A stretch of DNA of 64,000 nucleotides from contig OZ252236.1 in assembly GCA_965249455.1 (NCBI GenBank), positions 930,001-994,000 of the forward strand, written 5' to 3'. The first letter of the stretch is position 1. Every line of letters starts with the position of its first letter. Position numbers and translations under genes: made by a program. This document shows, in pieces, positions 33,775 through 43,608 of the stretch. The DNA is from Jiulongibacter sp024742395. GTDB lineage: Bacteria; Bacteroidota; Bacteroidia; Cytophagales; Spirosomataceae. The notes under the pieces are model-generated. The model saw only the letters and a program-made list of their open reading frames with translations. It had not been told where the DNA came from and ran no database searches.

Positions 33775-36700
33775 ATGACAGAATCAAATAAAAATTTCGA
33801 AACAGAAGACCAGCCAAAAGGAAAGGGTCTGATCTATAACATGATCGGTTTCCTTGGGAGTAATAGAACTACCGTTTATTTGGTAACTATACTTCTAACC
33901 ATTGCAGGTTATTCTATTTTCAATAATCTGCCTAAAGAGCAATTTCCGGATATTGTAATACCACAAATTTATGTGAATACAGTTTATGCAGGAACTGCTC
34001 CGGCCGATATTGAAAACCTGATTAATAAGCCACTTGAAAAGCAAATCAAGTCTGAGCAAGGTATCAAGAGTATAAAATCTAACGCACTTCAGGACGTCTC
34101 AGTAATTCTGGTGGAGTTTGAAACAGACGTAGATGTTCAGGTGGCTAAAGACAGAATCAAAAACGCCATAGATAAGGCAAGAAAAGATTTGCCAACTGAC
34201 TTGACGCAGGATCCTACGGCCATGGAGGTTAACTTCTCTGAGTTTCCGATCATGAACATTAACCTTTCAGGAGATTTTCCTCTGGAAAAAATTAAAAGGT
34301 ATGGCGAGGATATTCAGGACAGAATTGAAGAACTTCCTGAGATAACCCGAGTGGATATTGTGGGTGCACTGGAAAGGGAAATTCAGATTAATCTGGATTT
34401 GCAAAAAATGCAGTCCTATGGCCTTGCTTTTTACGATATACAGTCTGCCGTGCAAAATGAAAACATCAATATCTCTGCAGGCGAACTTAATGTACATAAT
34501 GTACGAAGAACTTTAAGAATTAAGGGCGAATTTCAGTCTGTTGAGCAGCTGAGAAACGTGATCGTTACTTCAGGTACCGGTGCTTCAGCACATTTGTATG
34601 AAATTGCAGACGTAGTAGATTCTAATGCAGAAAGACAGGACTTTGCGAGACTTGATAACAAGCCGGTTATTACGCTTAACGTAATCAAAAGGAGTGGCGA
34701 AAACCTGATTATTGCTTCAGAGGCTATCGAAGAAATCCTGGCCGACTTTAAAGAGAAGGCACCTGCTGGGCTTGATGTCACTATTACGGCAGATCAAAGC
34801 GACCGTACAAAGGCAGATATCAATGATTTGATCAATACTGTTGTGATGGGCTTCATCTTTGTGGTGTTGGTTTTGATGTTCTTCATGGGAGTTAGAGATG
34901 CCATTTTCGTGGGATTATCGGTACCTCTTTCGGCACTATTGGCTTTCTATCCTTTAATGGCCATGGGCTTTACCTTAAATACGATTGTGCTTTTTGCATT
35001 TCTATTAGGTTTGGGTATAGTGGTAGATGATGCCATTGTGGTGATAGAGAACTCCCACCGTATTTTCAATAAGCACAAGAATTTAAGCATTATGGAAGCT
35101 GTAAAACTGGCGGCTTCTGAGGTGTTTATTCCAGTATTGGCTGGTACTTTGACTACCATTGCACCGTTTTTTCCTTTGCTTTTCTGGCCGGGAATAGTTG
35201 GTGAATTTATGAAGTACCTACCATACACCTTAATATTTACTTTGTTCGCTTCACTTGTTGTGTCTTACGTGATGAACCCTGTGTTTGCCATGACTTTCAT
35301 GAAAAGAGAAGATGAAGACAAAGAAATTGAAACGGGTTTTGCTCCTTTAAAGAGATCTTTGATGGTTCTAGGCATATTGGCTTTGGTATTTTATCTATTA
35401 TCTGCCTTAGCTGGTTCAGGAACAATGTTTGGTATTGCCAATGTGCTTGTTCTTTTGGCTGTTTTGATCATATTTAATCACTTTGTGTTAACACCAAAGT
35501 TGATTATTCCTTTTCAGGAGAATCTTCTACCGAAGCTGAAGAGTTCTTATGCCAGTGCCATTAGATGGATTCTGGAAGGTTGGAGACCTGTTTTTGCAGT
35601 TCTTGCCTCTTTCGTATTACTGATACTGACCTTCGTTTTTATGGGGATTAAGAAACCTAATGTGGTATTCTTCCCGTCAGCAGAGCCAGATTATATCTAC
35701 GTGTATAATGTAATGCCGATTGGTACTGATGCCGTTAAAACAGATCAGGTAACCAAGGAGATAGAAGGAAGAGTATTTAAAGTGCTGGCAGAAAACAATG
35801 CCATGTCTGCGGTAAACTCTGTGATTTCTAATGTGGGTAAGAATGCTGGTGACCCAATGAACCCGGATAGGTCTGCTACACCTCATAAATCTAAAGTAAC
35901 TGTAGCCTTTGTAGGGAAAGAACATCGTGGAACAGTCTCTTCACAGGAATTGCTTGGCAAAATTAGAGATGCCGTGCAAAACATTCCGGGGACTTCTATT
36001 TCAATTGAAAGAGAAAGCAATGGACCTCCTACAGGAAAGCCAATTACATTAGAAATAAAAGGTGAAGATTTTGAGGTATTAAGAAGCATTGAAGAGCAGG
36101 TCTTCGCAAAAATTGAAGCCAGTGGTATTCCTGGAATAGATGAGTTAAAGTCTGACTTGGTGACTAACAAGCCAGAAATTGTGGTTGATGTAGATCGCGA
36201 AAAGGCATCTCGTGAGGGTATTAGCACGGCTACCATCGCCATGGCCTTAAGAACAGCCTTGTTTGGAAATGAGATTTCAAAATTCAGAGATACAGATGAT
36301 GAATATCCAATTCAGTTGCGATTGAAAGAATCTGACAGAAGTCAAATAGAGCAATTGCTAAGCATGAATATCACCTATAGAGATATGAATATGGGCGGTA
36401 TTTTAAGATCTGTTCCTTTATCTACGGTAGCAGACATTTCGTACTCTACTACTTTCAGTCAAATTAACAGAACGGATGCCATGCGTACTATTACGCTGAG
36501 CTCTGATGTGACGGCTGCCTATAAAGAGCAAGCCACGCAGATTAATAAAATGATATTGGATGAAATATCTGATTTAGAACTTCCATCAGGTTATAGCATT
36601 TCTCAGGGTGGTGAGCAGAAAGAACAAGCGGAGGCTATGGCTTTCCTTAGTTCAGCATTTCTAGTGGCTATTGCTATCATTTATTTGATTTTGGCAGCTC

Positions 36701-37242
36701 AGTTTAACAGTATAATCAAGCCATTCATCATATTTTTTACAATCATCCTTAGTTTAATAGGCGTATTGCTTGGTTTCCTTATTTTCGATAAGACTTTCTC
36801 AGTAATCATGTCTGGAGTAGGGATTATCGCTCTGGCAGGTATTGTGGTTAAAAACGGAATTCTGCTTATTGAATTTATAGATGAGATGCGGAAAAGAGGC
36901 TTTACGGTTAAAGAAGCCATTATTGAAGGGGGGAGTACGCGTTTGACGCCGGTATTGTTAACTGCCTCATCCACTATCTTGGGTATGATTCCTCTGGCTA
37001 TTGGATTGGCCTTTGACTTTGGTGCCTTATTTGTTGATCTTGACTGGGTGGTGCATATCGGAGGTGACTCCGCGGTATTCTGGAATATTTTGGCTTGGAC
37101 CATTATTTTTGGATTAGCATTCTCCACTATTTTGACATTGATAATTGTACCTTGTATGTACTATATTTCTGACAGAATTCAGAAAAAAATCAGAGGTGAA
37201 GAGGCCATTGAGAGAGAGTATTTGAGAGGGGCAGAAGCATAA
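33775..37242 (+). CDS. RND-family inner-membrane multidrug efflux transporter
   Basis: 1155 residues, AcrB/HAE1-like. First membrane helix after a ~35-residue cytoplasmic start, large periplasmic loop to ~350, then helices 2-6, a second periplasmic loop (about 620-950) and helices 8-12. Proton-relay region LGLGIVVDDAIVVIEN carries two adjacent Asp in helix 4; FMGVRDAIFVGLSVPLS and GIVVKNGILLIEF are conserved. Slightly longer than AcrB (1049), mainly through an extra hydrophobic segment around 525-570. Substrates not predictable. Last gene of the TetR-TolC-adaptor-pump operon. Confidence 0.93.
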   Translation: MTESNKNFETEDQPKGKGLIYNMIGFLGSNRTTVYLVTILLTIAGYSIFNNLPKEQFPDIVIPQIYVNTVYAGTAPADIENLINKPLEKQIKSEQGIKSIKSNALQDVSVILVEFETDVDVQVAKDRIKNAIDKARKDLPTDLTQDPTAMEVNFSEFPIMNINLSGDFPLEKIKRYGEDIQDRIEELPEITRVDIVGALEREIQINLDLQKMQSYGLAFYDIQSAVQNENINISAGELNVHNVRRTLRIKGEFQSVEQLRNVIVTSGTGASAHLYEIADVVDSNAERQDFARLDNKPVITLNVIKRSGENLIIASEAIEEILADFKEKAPAGLDVTITADQSDRTKADINDLINTVVMGFIFVVLVLMFFMGVRDAIFVGLSVPLSALLAFYPLMAMGFTLNTIVLFAFLLGLGIVVDDAIVVIENSHRIFNKHKNLSIMEAVKLAASEVFIPVLAGTLTTIAPFFPLLFWPGIVGEFMKYLPYTLIFTLFASLVVSYVMNPVFAMTFMKREDEDKEIETGFAPLKRSLMVLGILALVFYLLSALAGSGTMFGIANVLVLLAVLIIFNHFVLTPKLIIPFQENLLPKLKSSYASAIRWILEGWRPVFAVLASFVLLILTFVFMGIKKPNVVFFPSAEPDYIYVYNVMPIGTDAVKTDQVTKEIEGRVFKVLAENNAMSAVNSVISNVGKNAGDPMNPDRSATPHKSKVTVAFVGKEHRGTVSSQELLGKIRDAVQNIPGTSISIERESNGPPTGKPITLEIKGEDFEVLRSIEEQVFAKIEASGIPGIDELKSDLVTNKPEIVVDVDREKASREGISTATIAMALRTALFGNEISKFRDTDDEYPIQLRLKESDRSQIEQLLSMNITYRDMNMGGILRSVPLSTVADISYSTTFSQINRTDAMRTITLSSDVTAAYKEQATQINKMILDEISDLELPSGYSISQGGEQKEQAEAMAFLSSAFLVAIAIIYLILAAQFNSIIKPFIIFFTIILSLIGVLLGFLIFDKTFSVIMSGVGIIALAGIVVKNGILLIEFIDEMRKRGFTVKEAIIEGGSTRLTPVLLTASSTILGMIPLAIGLAFDFGALFVDLDWVVHIGGDSAVFWNILAWTIIFGLAFSTILTLIIVPCMYYISDRIQKKIRGEEAIEREYLRGAEA

Positions 37243-37261
37243 TAACACAGAGTTTTGCAGG

Positions 37262-37299
37262 AAGGGCTTCGATGAAAAATCATCGGAGCCCTTTTTTTA
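37262..37299 (+). terminator. Terminator of the RND efflux operon
   Basis: Arms AAGGGCT-CGATGA and TCATCG-AGCCCTT with one mismatch and an AAAA loop, then seven T. It starts 20 bp after the pump's stop codon. Confidence 0.85.
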
Positions 37300-37372
37300 T
37301 CTTTTACATCCAAAGTTTTAAGACAAGAATTTTCCAATTAACTTGAAGCTTCAATCCTATTAAACTAAACCT

Positions 37373-38869
37373 ATGAATTACGTAGCTGCCATAGATCAGG
37401 GCACCACCAGCACCCGCTGTATAATTTTTAATAAAAAGGGAGAAATTGTTTCTGTAGGTCAGAAAGAACATGAGCAAATCTTTCCCAAAGCAGGATGGGT
37501 AGAGCATAATCCGGAAGAAATCAGACAAAACACCCTTGAAGTAGTTGCCAATGCCAGAATCAAGGCAAATTTATCATCCGCAGATATTGCGGCCTGTGGC
37601 ATTACCAATCAGCGGGAAACTACAATGGTTTGGAGTAAAAAAACTGGCAAGCCTTATTATAACGCTATAGTATGGCAAGATACACGTGTTGGAAAAAAGG
37701 TTGATGAATTGGAAAAGTCCATTGGCTCAGAATGGTTTAAAGAAAAGACAGGATTGCCTTTGGCTACCTATTTCAGTGGACTGAAAATACAGTGGATTCT
37801 TGATAATGTGGAGGGGGTAAGAGAAGCTGCAGAAAAAGGGGAAGCTGTTTTTGGTAATATGGACACCTACACCGTATGGCACCTTACCGGTGGGATAGAC
37901 GGAGGTTTGCATTTAACAGATGTAACCAATGCCTCAAGAACACAGCTGATGAATATAAAATCTATTGAATGGGACGATGAAATCCTGGAAAAGCTGAATA
38001 TCCCAAAAGCGATGCTTCCGGCCATAATGCCCAGTTCAAAAGTGTACGGAAAGATAAAGTCTGAAGCCATGAGGGGTGTGCCACTGGCAGGTATTCTAGG
38101 TGACCAGCAGGCAGCCTTAGTTGGACAGACCTGTTACGCTCCTGGTGAGGCAAAAAACACTTACGGAACAGGCTGCTTTATGTTAATGAATACAGGTACA
38201 GAAGCTGTAGCCTCAAAGTACGGACTTCTTACCACCGTGGCATATCAGTTTGACGGTGAGCCTGTGCATTATGCGTTAGAAGGTTCCATTGCCATAGCAG
38301 GTGCCTTGGTACAATGGTTGAGAGACAACTTAGGAATCATTAAGAACAGTGCAGACGTACAAAATTTGGCAGCCGAGGTTGAAGATAACGGCGGAGCTTA
38401 TTTTGTGCCGGCATTCTCGGGTTTATATGCACCGCATTGGAACAATAATGCACGTGGAATTATAGCTGGATTGACCCGATACGTGAACAAGAGTCATATT
38501 GCCAGGGCGGTTTTAGAGGCAACAGCCTATCAGACGCGTGATGTGTTAGAGGCGATGGAAAAAGACAGCGATATTGAAATTAAGTCTTTAAGAGTTGATG
38601 GAGGAATGACGGTCAATGAGCTTTTAATGCAGTTTCAATCTGACATAATGGATGTGGAGGTGATTAGGCCAAAAATGATAGAAACTACCGCTTTAGGAGC
38701 AGCCTATGCCGCGGGAATGGCTGTTGGCTATTGGAAAAGTTTCGAAGATTTGAAATCTAATTGGGGCATTGATAAAACCTGGGAATCTAAAATGTCTGAA
38801 GAGTTAAGAGCAAAAAATTTTAATGGATGGAAAAAAGCTATTGAAAGAAGTCTTGACTGGGAAGAATAG
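37373..38869 (+). CDS. glpK: Glycerol kinase
   Basis: 498 residues, FGGY kinase family. N-terminal ATPase motif AIDQGTTSTRCIIF, then CGITNQRETTMVW and WQDTR; C-terminal GTGCFMLMNTG and VDGGMTVNELLMQFQSD. Phosphorylates glycerol to sn-glycerol 3-phosphate. No glpF or glpD next to it, so glycerol uptake and oxidation are encoded elsewhere. Length matches family. Confidence 0.96.
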   Translation: MNYVAAIDQGTTSTRCIIFNKKGEIVSVGQKEHEQIFPKAGWVEHNPEEIRQNTLEVVANARIKANLSSADIAACGITNQRETTMVWSKKTGKPYYNAIVWQDTRVGKKVDELEKSIGSEWFKEKTGLPLATYFSGLKIQWILDNVEGVREAAEKGEAVFGNMDTYTVWHLTGGIDGGLHLTDVTNASRTQLMNIKSIEWDDEILEKLNIPKAMLPAIMPSSKVYGKIKSEAMRGVPLAGILGDQQAALVGQTCYAPGEAKNTYGTGCFMLMNTGTEAVASKYGLLTTVAYQFDGEPVHYALEGSIAIAGALVQWLRDNLGIIKNSADVQNLAAEVEDNGGAYFVPAFSGLYAPHWNNNARGIIAGLTRYVNKSHIARAVLEATAYQTRDVLEAMEKDSDIEIKSLRVDGGMTVNELLMQFQSDIMDVEVIRPKMIETTALGAAYAAGMAVGYWKSFEDLKSNWGIDKTWESKMSEELRAKNFNGWKKAIERSLDWEE

Positions 38870-38902
38870 GAATCAAAGCCTGGTAGATGTTGTTGTTTCC
38901 TT

Positions 38903-39193
38903 ATGGAAATTAAAAGTATCAACTATCCATCAATTGAATTAATATCCGTAGGAGGCACCATACTTCATCTGAATGTGATAGACTTTCTGAATTATACAGT
39001 GCCTGATAAGCAGAGTCCATACCGAAGAATTCTGGAGTCGGAAATATTCTCCGAAGCCTACATTTTGGGGAGTAAGCTCATTTGGCCTAAAGCCCTGATC
39101 GCTACGGTTTGTTCAGGAGATACACAATTTCATGATGCTGAGTTTAGTGAAACAGAAATTTTGAAATACTGGAGAGAGATTAAAATAGGTTAA
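38903..39193 (+). CDS. Small orphan protein of unknown function
   Basis: 96 residues from ATG 38903, 33 bp after glpK on the same strand. Soluble, mixed alpha/beta appearance (INYPSIELISVGGTILHLNVIDFL). No signal peptide, no membrane segment, no motif I recognise. The codon pattern looks genuine and no better reading exists in the gap, but its last 14 bp overlap the convergent radical SAM gene. Probably real and possibly co-transcribed with glpK; function cannot be assigned. Confidence 0.5.
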   Translation: MEIKSINYPSIELISVGGTILHLNVIDFLNYTVPDKQSPYRRILESEIFSEAYILGSKLIWPKALIATVCSGDTQFHDAEFSETEILKYWREIKIG

Positions 39194-40238
39194 TCTGGCC
39201 ATGGCGTTTAAACTTGCTGATTTCCAATTCGGGGAACTGCCTATCTGGCATATATTTTTTTCTGGCTAATCGGTGAAGCTGCTTAATATGCTCGGCGTAA
39301 TGGCCTTCGCCTGTTATTCTTCGACCAAAAGTGCTGTCGTTAAGTGTGCCGCCATGCATTTCCTTAATTTGTTTAAGTACCTTATCGGCTTTATTCGGAA
39401 AGGTTTTATAAATCCAGTCTTCAAAAATCTTGCCTACAGAGCCATTCAGTCGTACGGTAGTGTAACCTGCCCAGCAAGCTCCATTTGCCGCAGCTTGTTT
39501 GATTAATTCCGGGATTTCATGATCATTTAATCCAGGAATAATTGGTGCAGTGTTTACTCCGGTAGGTATGCCATTTTCGTTAAGAAACTTAACAATCTCC
39601 AGTCGTTTAAGTCCCGAAACCGTTCTGGGTTCAAGGGCTCTTCTTAATTCTTCATTGAGAGTGGTAAGTGAAATAATAACACTGATTAGCCTCTCTTCAG
39701 AAAGTTTTTTTAGGATGTCAATATCTCGCCTGATAAGTGCGTTTTTTGTTATGACCGTGACGGGATTTCCATATTTGAGGCATATTTCGAGCATGGCTCT
39801 GGTAAGTTTAAATTCCTTTTCTGCCGGCTGATAGCAATCTGTATTCCCGGAAAACATAATGGGCTTAGGAATCCATGATTTTTTGTTAAGTTCCTTCTCA
39901 AGAAGTTCTGCAGCGTTTTTCTTTACAATAATTTTTTGTTCAAACTCCAAGCCGGCTGAAAACCCAAAGTACTCATGTGTGTTTCTGGCGTAACAGTAGA
40001 TACAACCATGCTCACAGCCTTGATAAGGATTCGCAGACTTACCCATTCTTAAATCGGGACTTTTTATCTCATTCACGATTTTTTTAGGATGTTCTATCAG
40101 GTATTTTGTCTTTTGGTCTCTGAAATTATCTTTTTCCAGATAGCTGAAGGCGTCATCGTATTCAATGCTATGCTCTAAAAACTTATTGTTAGTATTTACC
40201 TGTGCTCCCCTTCCTTTGATTTTTGGAATTGACCCCAT
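39180..40238 (-). CDS. Radical SAM protein, PA0069/SPL-like family
   Basis: 352 residues. The [4Fe-4S] motif is Cys75, Cys79, Cys82 (CEHGCIYCYA). Family features: FSGNTDCYQPAEK, NPVTVITKNALIRRDIDIL, and ISLTTLNEELRRALEPRT. Related to spore photoproduct lyase-like enzymes, but this Bacteroidota/Proteobacteria group has no established reaction. Minus strand, single gene, divergent from the exonuclease. Confidence 0.88.
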   Translation of the reverse strand: MGSIPKIKGRGAQVNTNNKFLEHSIEYDDAFSYLEKDNFRDQKTKYLIEHPKKIVNEIKSPDLRMGKSANPYQGCEHGCIYCYARNTHEYFGFSAGLEFEQKIIVKKNAAELLEKELNKKSWIPKPIMFSGNTDCYQPAEKEFKLTRAMLEICLKYGNPVTVITKNALIRRDIDILKKLSEERLISVIISLTTLNEELRRALEPRTVSGLKRLEIVKFLNENGIPTGVNTAPIIPGLNDHEIPELIKQAAANGACWAGYTTVRLNGSVGKIFEDWIYKTFPNKADKVLKQIKEMHGGTLNDSTFGRRITGEGHYAEHIKQLHRLARKKYMPDRQFPELEISKFKRHGQINLF

Positions 40239-40303
40239 TCATTGAAAAATTAGATTCTGAGCTTTAAAATTACTGGGTATACCTAAGGGCATTTCGATTT
40301 TGC

Positions 40304-40311
40304 TACCTTTG
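40304..40311 (+). promoter_or_regulatory. -7 element of the DnaQ-like exonuclease gene
   Basis: TACCTTTG fits TAnnTTTG and lies 27 bp before the ATG at 40339. Confidence 0.45.
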
Positions 40312-40338
40312 CTACATCTATTGGCATAAACATATTTC

Positions 40339-41160
40339 ATGACGCATTCATTAAAACTTAAAAAACCACTTGCCTTTTTTGACCTGGAAACTACAGGTAC
40401 AAATATTTCAAAAGACAGAATAGTGGAGATTTCTATTGCCAAGGCTATGCCTGATGGTTCTGTGAATATCAAAACCAAAAGAATTAATCCGGAAATGCCC
40501 ATTCCTATTGAGTCAAGTCTTATTCATGGCATTTATGATGAAGATGTAAAAGACTGCCCTACGTTTAAGCAGTTGGCGAAGTCAATGGCTCAGTTTCTTC
40601 AGGGTTGCGATTTGGCAGGTTTTAACAGTAATCGTTTTGACATACCTATGCTGGTAGAGGAGTTCTTGCGGGTAGACTCCGGCATGTTTGATATTAAAAA
40701 CAGGAAACTGGTAGATGTGCAGAGAATTTTCCATCAAATGGAACCAAGGACTTTAGGTGCAGCGTATAAATTTTACTGTGATAAAAGCCTTGTGAATGCC
40801 CACAGTGCAGAAGCTGATACTATAGCTACAATGGAGGTTTTATGTGCTCAGGTAGAAAGGTATGAGGGAGTGAAAATTGAAACTAAAAAAGGTGAAGAAA
40901 TAGAGCCTGTTAAGAATGATGTGGAGGCTCTCCATGAATTTACTTCAGGCAAAATAGTGGATTTTGCTGCCAGGATGGCTTATAACGATAAAGATGAAAT
41001 TGTCTTCAATTTTGGAAAACATAGGGGGCGTTTGGTAACTGACGTGCTGAAAAGAGAACCTGCCTACTATGACTGGATCATGAATAATGATTTTCCTTTG
41101 GATACTAAGCAGAAATTGACTCAGATAAAACTTAGTATGGCGGGTTCATTGTTCGGTTAA
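40339..41160 (+). CDS. DnaQ-like 3'-5' exonuclease with ExoX-like C-terminal domain
   Basis: 273 residues. DEDDh exonuclease: ExoI motif FFDLETTG (Asp15, Glu17), ExoII GFNSNRFDIPML, and ExoIII NAHSAEADTIATMEVL (His then Asp). The last ~50 residues, FNFGKHRGRLVTDVLKREPAYYDWI, form the small domain seen at the C-terminus of exonuclease X/DnaQ-like repair nucleases. Probably acts in repair or proofreading on single-stranded ends. Sits alone just upstream of nuoK. Confidence 0.85.
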   Translation: MTHSLKLKKPLAFFDLETTGTNISKDRIVEISIAKAMPDGSVNIKTKRINPEMPIPIESSLIHGIYDEDVKDCPTFKQLAKSMAQFLQGCDLAGFNSNRFDIPMLVEEFLRVDSGMFDIKNRKLVDVQRIFHQMEPRTLGAAYKFYCDKSLVNAHSAEADTIATMEVLCAQVERYEGVKIETKKGEEIEPVKNDVEALHEFTSGKIVDFAARMAYNDKDEIVFNFGKHRGRLVTDVLKREPAYYDWIMNNDFPLDTKQKLTQIKLSMAGSLFG

Positions 41161-41260
41161 ATCTCATTTTTGCCCCTGAATTCGGTCAATTTCTTAAAAT
41201 AGTTCAATTTGTTCCTTATTAAAGGTGCTAGAAAGTTTTCTCTATAAAATATTAAATGGC

Positions 41261-41268
41261 TAATTTTG
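41261..41268 (+). promoter_or_regulatory. -7 element upstream of nuoK
   Basis: TAATTTTG matches TAnnTTTG, 32 bp before the nuoK ATG. It supports transcription starting at nuoK, separate from any nuoA-J genes. Confidence 0.45.
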
Positions 41269-41299
41269 CGGCGATTTTTAAACTCCTTAACACATATTA

Positions 41300-41641
41300 A
41301 TGGAGACTCAATTACCGGCAATTCCGGATATAATAGCACAAGTACCTCTGACAAATTACATTTTGTTAGCCAGTATTCTCTTTATCATAGGAGTGGTGGG
41401 TGTGTTTGTTAGAAAAAATGCCATAATCATGTTTATGTCTATTGAGCTTATGCTCAATGCCGTTAACCTTCTTTTGGTAGCATTTTCGTCGTATAAGTCT
41501 GATCCTAACGGTCAGGTTTTTGTTTTCTTTATTATGGCCGTTGCTGCCGCAGAAGTGGCTGTAGGTTTGGCGATTATCGTTATGATCTACAGAAACATTC
41601 GCACCATTGACATTAGTTTTTTAGACAAACTTCGAGGTTAA
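41300..41641 (+). CDS. nuoK: NADH-quinone oxidoreductase subunit K
   Basis: 113 residues. Three membrane helices (about 17-35, 42-62, 72-95), with family-specific membrane glutamates in MSIELMLNAVNLL and AVAAAEVAVGLAI. Part of the proton-pumping arm of complex I. First of nuoK-L-M-N; nuoL begins 13 bp later. Confidence 0.95.
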   Translation: METQLPAIPDIIAQVPLTNYILLASILFIIGVVGVFVRKNAIIMFMSIELMLNAVNLLLVAFSSYKSDPNGQVFVFFIMAVAAAEVAVGLAIIVMIYRNIRTIDISFLDKLRG

Positions 41642-41654
41642 AAGAATATAGAAT

Positions 41655-43604
41655 ATGTCATTAATATCACTTATACCTCTTTTTCCATTAATAGGCTTTT
41701 TGATTAATGGTCTTGGATATAAGAAAATTCCAAAATCTCTGGTGGCTCCAATTGGAATAGGAGCCTCTTTGCTTTCTTTCATAAGCACAGTTCTGGTCTA
41801 CCTTGAATTTAAACAGTCAGGAGAGGCCATCATTCAGCCGCTTTTTGACTGGATAACAGTGGGTGGTTTAAACATCTCATTTGCCTTTCAGATAGATCAA
41901 CTAAGCATTTTGATGCTTTTTATTATAACCGGTGTGGGTACATTGATTCATCTGTATTCTAAAGGTTATATGAGTCATGATGAAGGCTACGGTAAGTTTT
42001 TCGCTTATCTGAACCTCTTCTTGTTCTCTATGTTGCTGCTTGTAATGGGTGCTAATTATCTGATCATGTTTATCGGATGGGAAGGCGTAGGATTATGCTC
42101 TTACCTTCTGATTGGTTTCTGGAACAAGAGAGAGGATTTTGGAGATGCGGCCCGTAAGGCTTTCGTAATGAACAGAGTTGGAGATCTTGGTTTCCTTATT
42201 GGGATTTTCCTACTCATCAATCAATTTGGTACATTAGAGTACCTTTCGGTATTTGAGCAGGCAAAAGCACTTCCTGTTGGTGATATTGGCTTAATGTTTA
42301 TCACATTTTGTCTTTTTATCGGAGCCATGGGTAAGTCGGCCCAGATACCTTTATTTACCTGGTTGCCAGATGCCATGGCGGGGCCAACTCCGGTTTCGGC
42401 CTTGATTCATGCAGCAACAATGGTAACATCGGGTATTTATATGGTGGTACGTAGCAATGTTCTTTATACGCTTTCGCCAGATACACTGGAGTTTATAGCC
42501 TGGATAGGAACTTTAACTGCTTTAGTGGCGGCGTCAATAGCTCTCTTTCAAAATGACATCAAGAAAGTTTTGGCCTATTCTACGGTAAGCCAACTGGGTT
42601 ACATGTTTATAGGCTTAGGGGTTATGGCGTATACTTCAGGCTTTTTTCATGTGATAACTCATGCATTCTTCAAGGCCCTTCTTTTCTTAGGTGCTGGCTC
42701 TGTAATTCATGCTATGAGTGATGAACAGGATATTAGAAAAATGGGTGGACTTTGGTCAAAAATAAAAATTACATCCATTACCTTCCTGATCGGTACCATA
42801 GCCATATCAGGTTTACCGCCTTTTGCTGGTTTCTTTTCTAAAGATGAGATTCTGGCTCACGTATTTGAGCACAATAAATTCATGTGGGCACTGGCTATTC
42901 TAGGCTCGTTTATGACGGCTTTTTATATGTTCAGGTTGTTCTTTTTAACCTTCACCGGTATTTTTAGAGGAACCAAAGAACAAGAAGATCATCTTCATGA
43001 ATCTCCTTCGTCAATGACCATACCTTTGATTGTTCTTGCTGTATTATCTGTGGTAGGTGGTTTTATTGGTTTTCCTGAAATATTTCACTTGCCGCATGCT
43101 CTGAGTGAATTCTTAAGTCCAATATACGAGGGATCCAGATCAGTCAATCCTGAATTTGGCCAAGTACACCTTAGTCACTCCATGGAGTGGATGCTAATGG
43201 GTGGGTCAGTTCTGCTGGCACTGATTGCCTTTGCTGCCGCTTATATGGTTTATGTGAAGAATAAGTCTTTACCTGTAGCAGATGGTGAATTAAGTGGTTT
43301 GAAAAAGGTATTGGCAGATAAATATTATTTAGATGAAGCATACAATAAGACCTTTGTGAATCCTGTAGAAAAGGCGTCCACTTTCTTTGGGAATGTTTTT
43401 GATACCAAGGTGCTGGATGGTGCTGTAAATTCTCTTGGTTCGTTTACTGCCATACTTGGCAAAGCCAGCAATAAGCTTCAAACGGGTTCTACCAGGTTTT
43501 ATTTATTGGTGATGGGTATGGCTATAGCGGCTATTTTATTACTCAATATTGGCAATGAATTGGTCGATGGATTTTTCTCAATGTTCAAAGCTCAAATCAA
43601 ATAA
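41655..43604 (+). CDS. nuoL: NADH-quinone oxidoreductase subunit L
   Basis: 649 residues, largest antiporter-like subunit with ~16 helices. GWEGVGLCSYLLIGFW, MGKSAQIPLFTWLPDAMAGPTPVSALIHAATMV and KVLAYSTVSQLGYMF are hallmarks. The C-terminal extension (about 535-649) forms the lateral helix region bracing the membrane arm. Proton channel of complex I. Ends 4 bp before nuoM. Confidence 0.97.
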   Translation: MSLISLIPLFPLIGFLINGLGYKKIPKSLVAPIGIGASLLSFISTVLVYLEFKQSGEAIIQPLFDWITVGGLNISFAFQIDQLSILMLFIITGVGTLIHLYSKGYMSHDEGYGKFFAYLNLFLFSMLLLVMGANYLIMFIGWEGVGLCSYLLIGFWNKREDFGDAARKAFVMNRVGDLGFLIGIFLLINQFGTLEYLSVFEQAKALPVGDIGLMFITFCLFIGAMGKSAQIPLFTWLPDAMAGPTPVSALIHAATMVTSGIYMVVRSNVLYTLSPDTLEFIAWIGTLTALVAASIALFQNDIKKVLAYSTVSQLGYMFIGLGVMAYTSGFFHVITHAFFKALLFLGAGSVIHAMSDEQDIRKMGGLWSKIKITSITFLIGTIAISGLPPFAGFFSKDEILAHVFEHNKFMWALAILGSFMTAFYMFRLFFLTFTGIFRGTKEQEDHLHESPSSMTIPLIVLAVLSVVGGFIGFPEIFHLPHALSEFLSPIYEGSRSVNPEFGQVHLSHSMEWMLMGGSVLLALIAFAAAYMVYVKNKSLPVADGELSGLKKVLADKYYLDEAYNKTFVNPVEKASTFFGNVFDTKVLDGAVNSLGSFTAILGKASNKLQTGSTRFYLLVMGMAIAAILLLNIGNELVDGFFSMFKAQIK

Positions 43605-43608
43605 ATAG

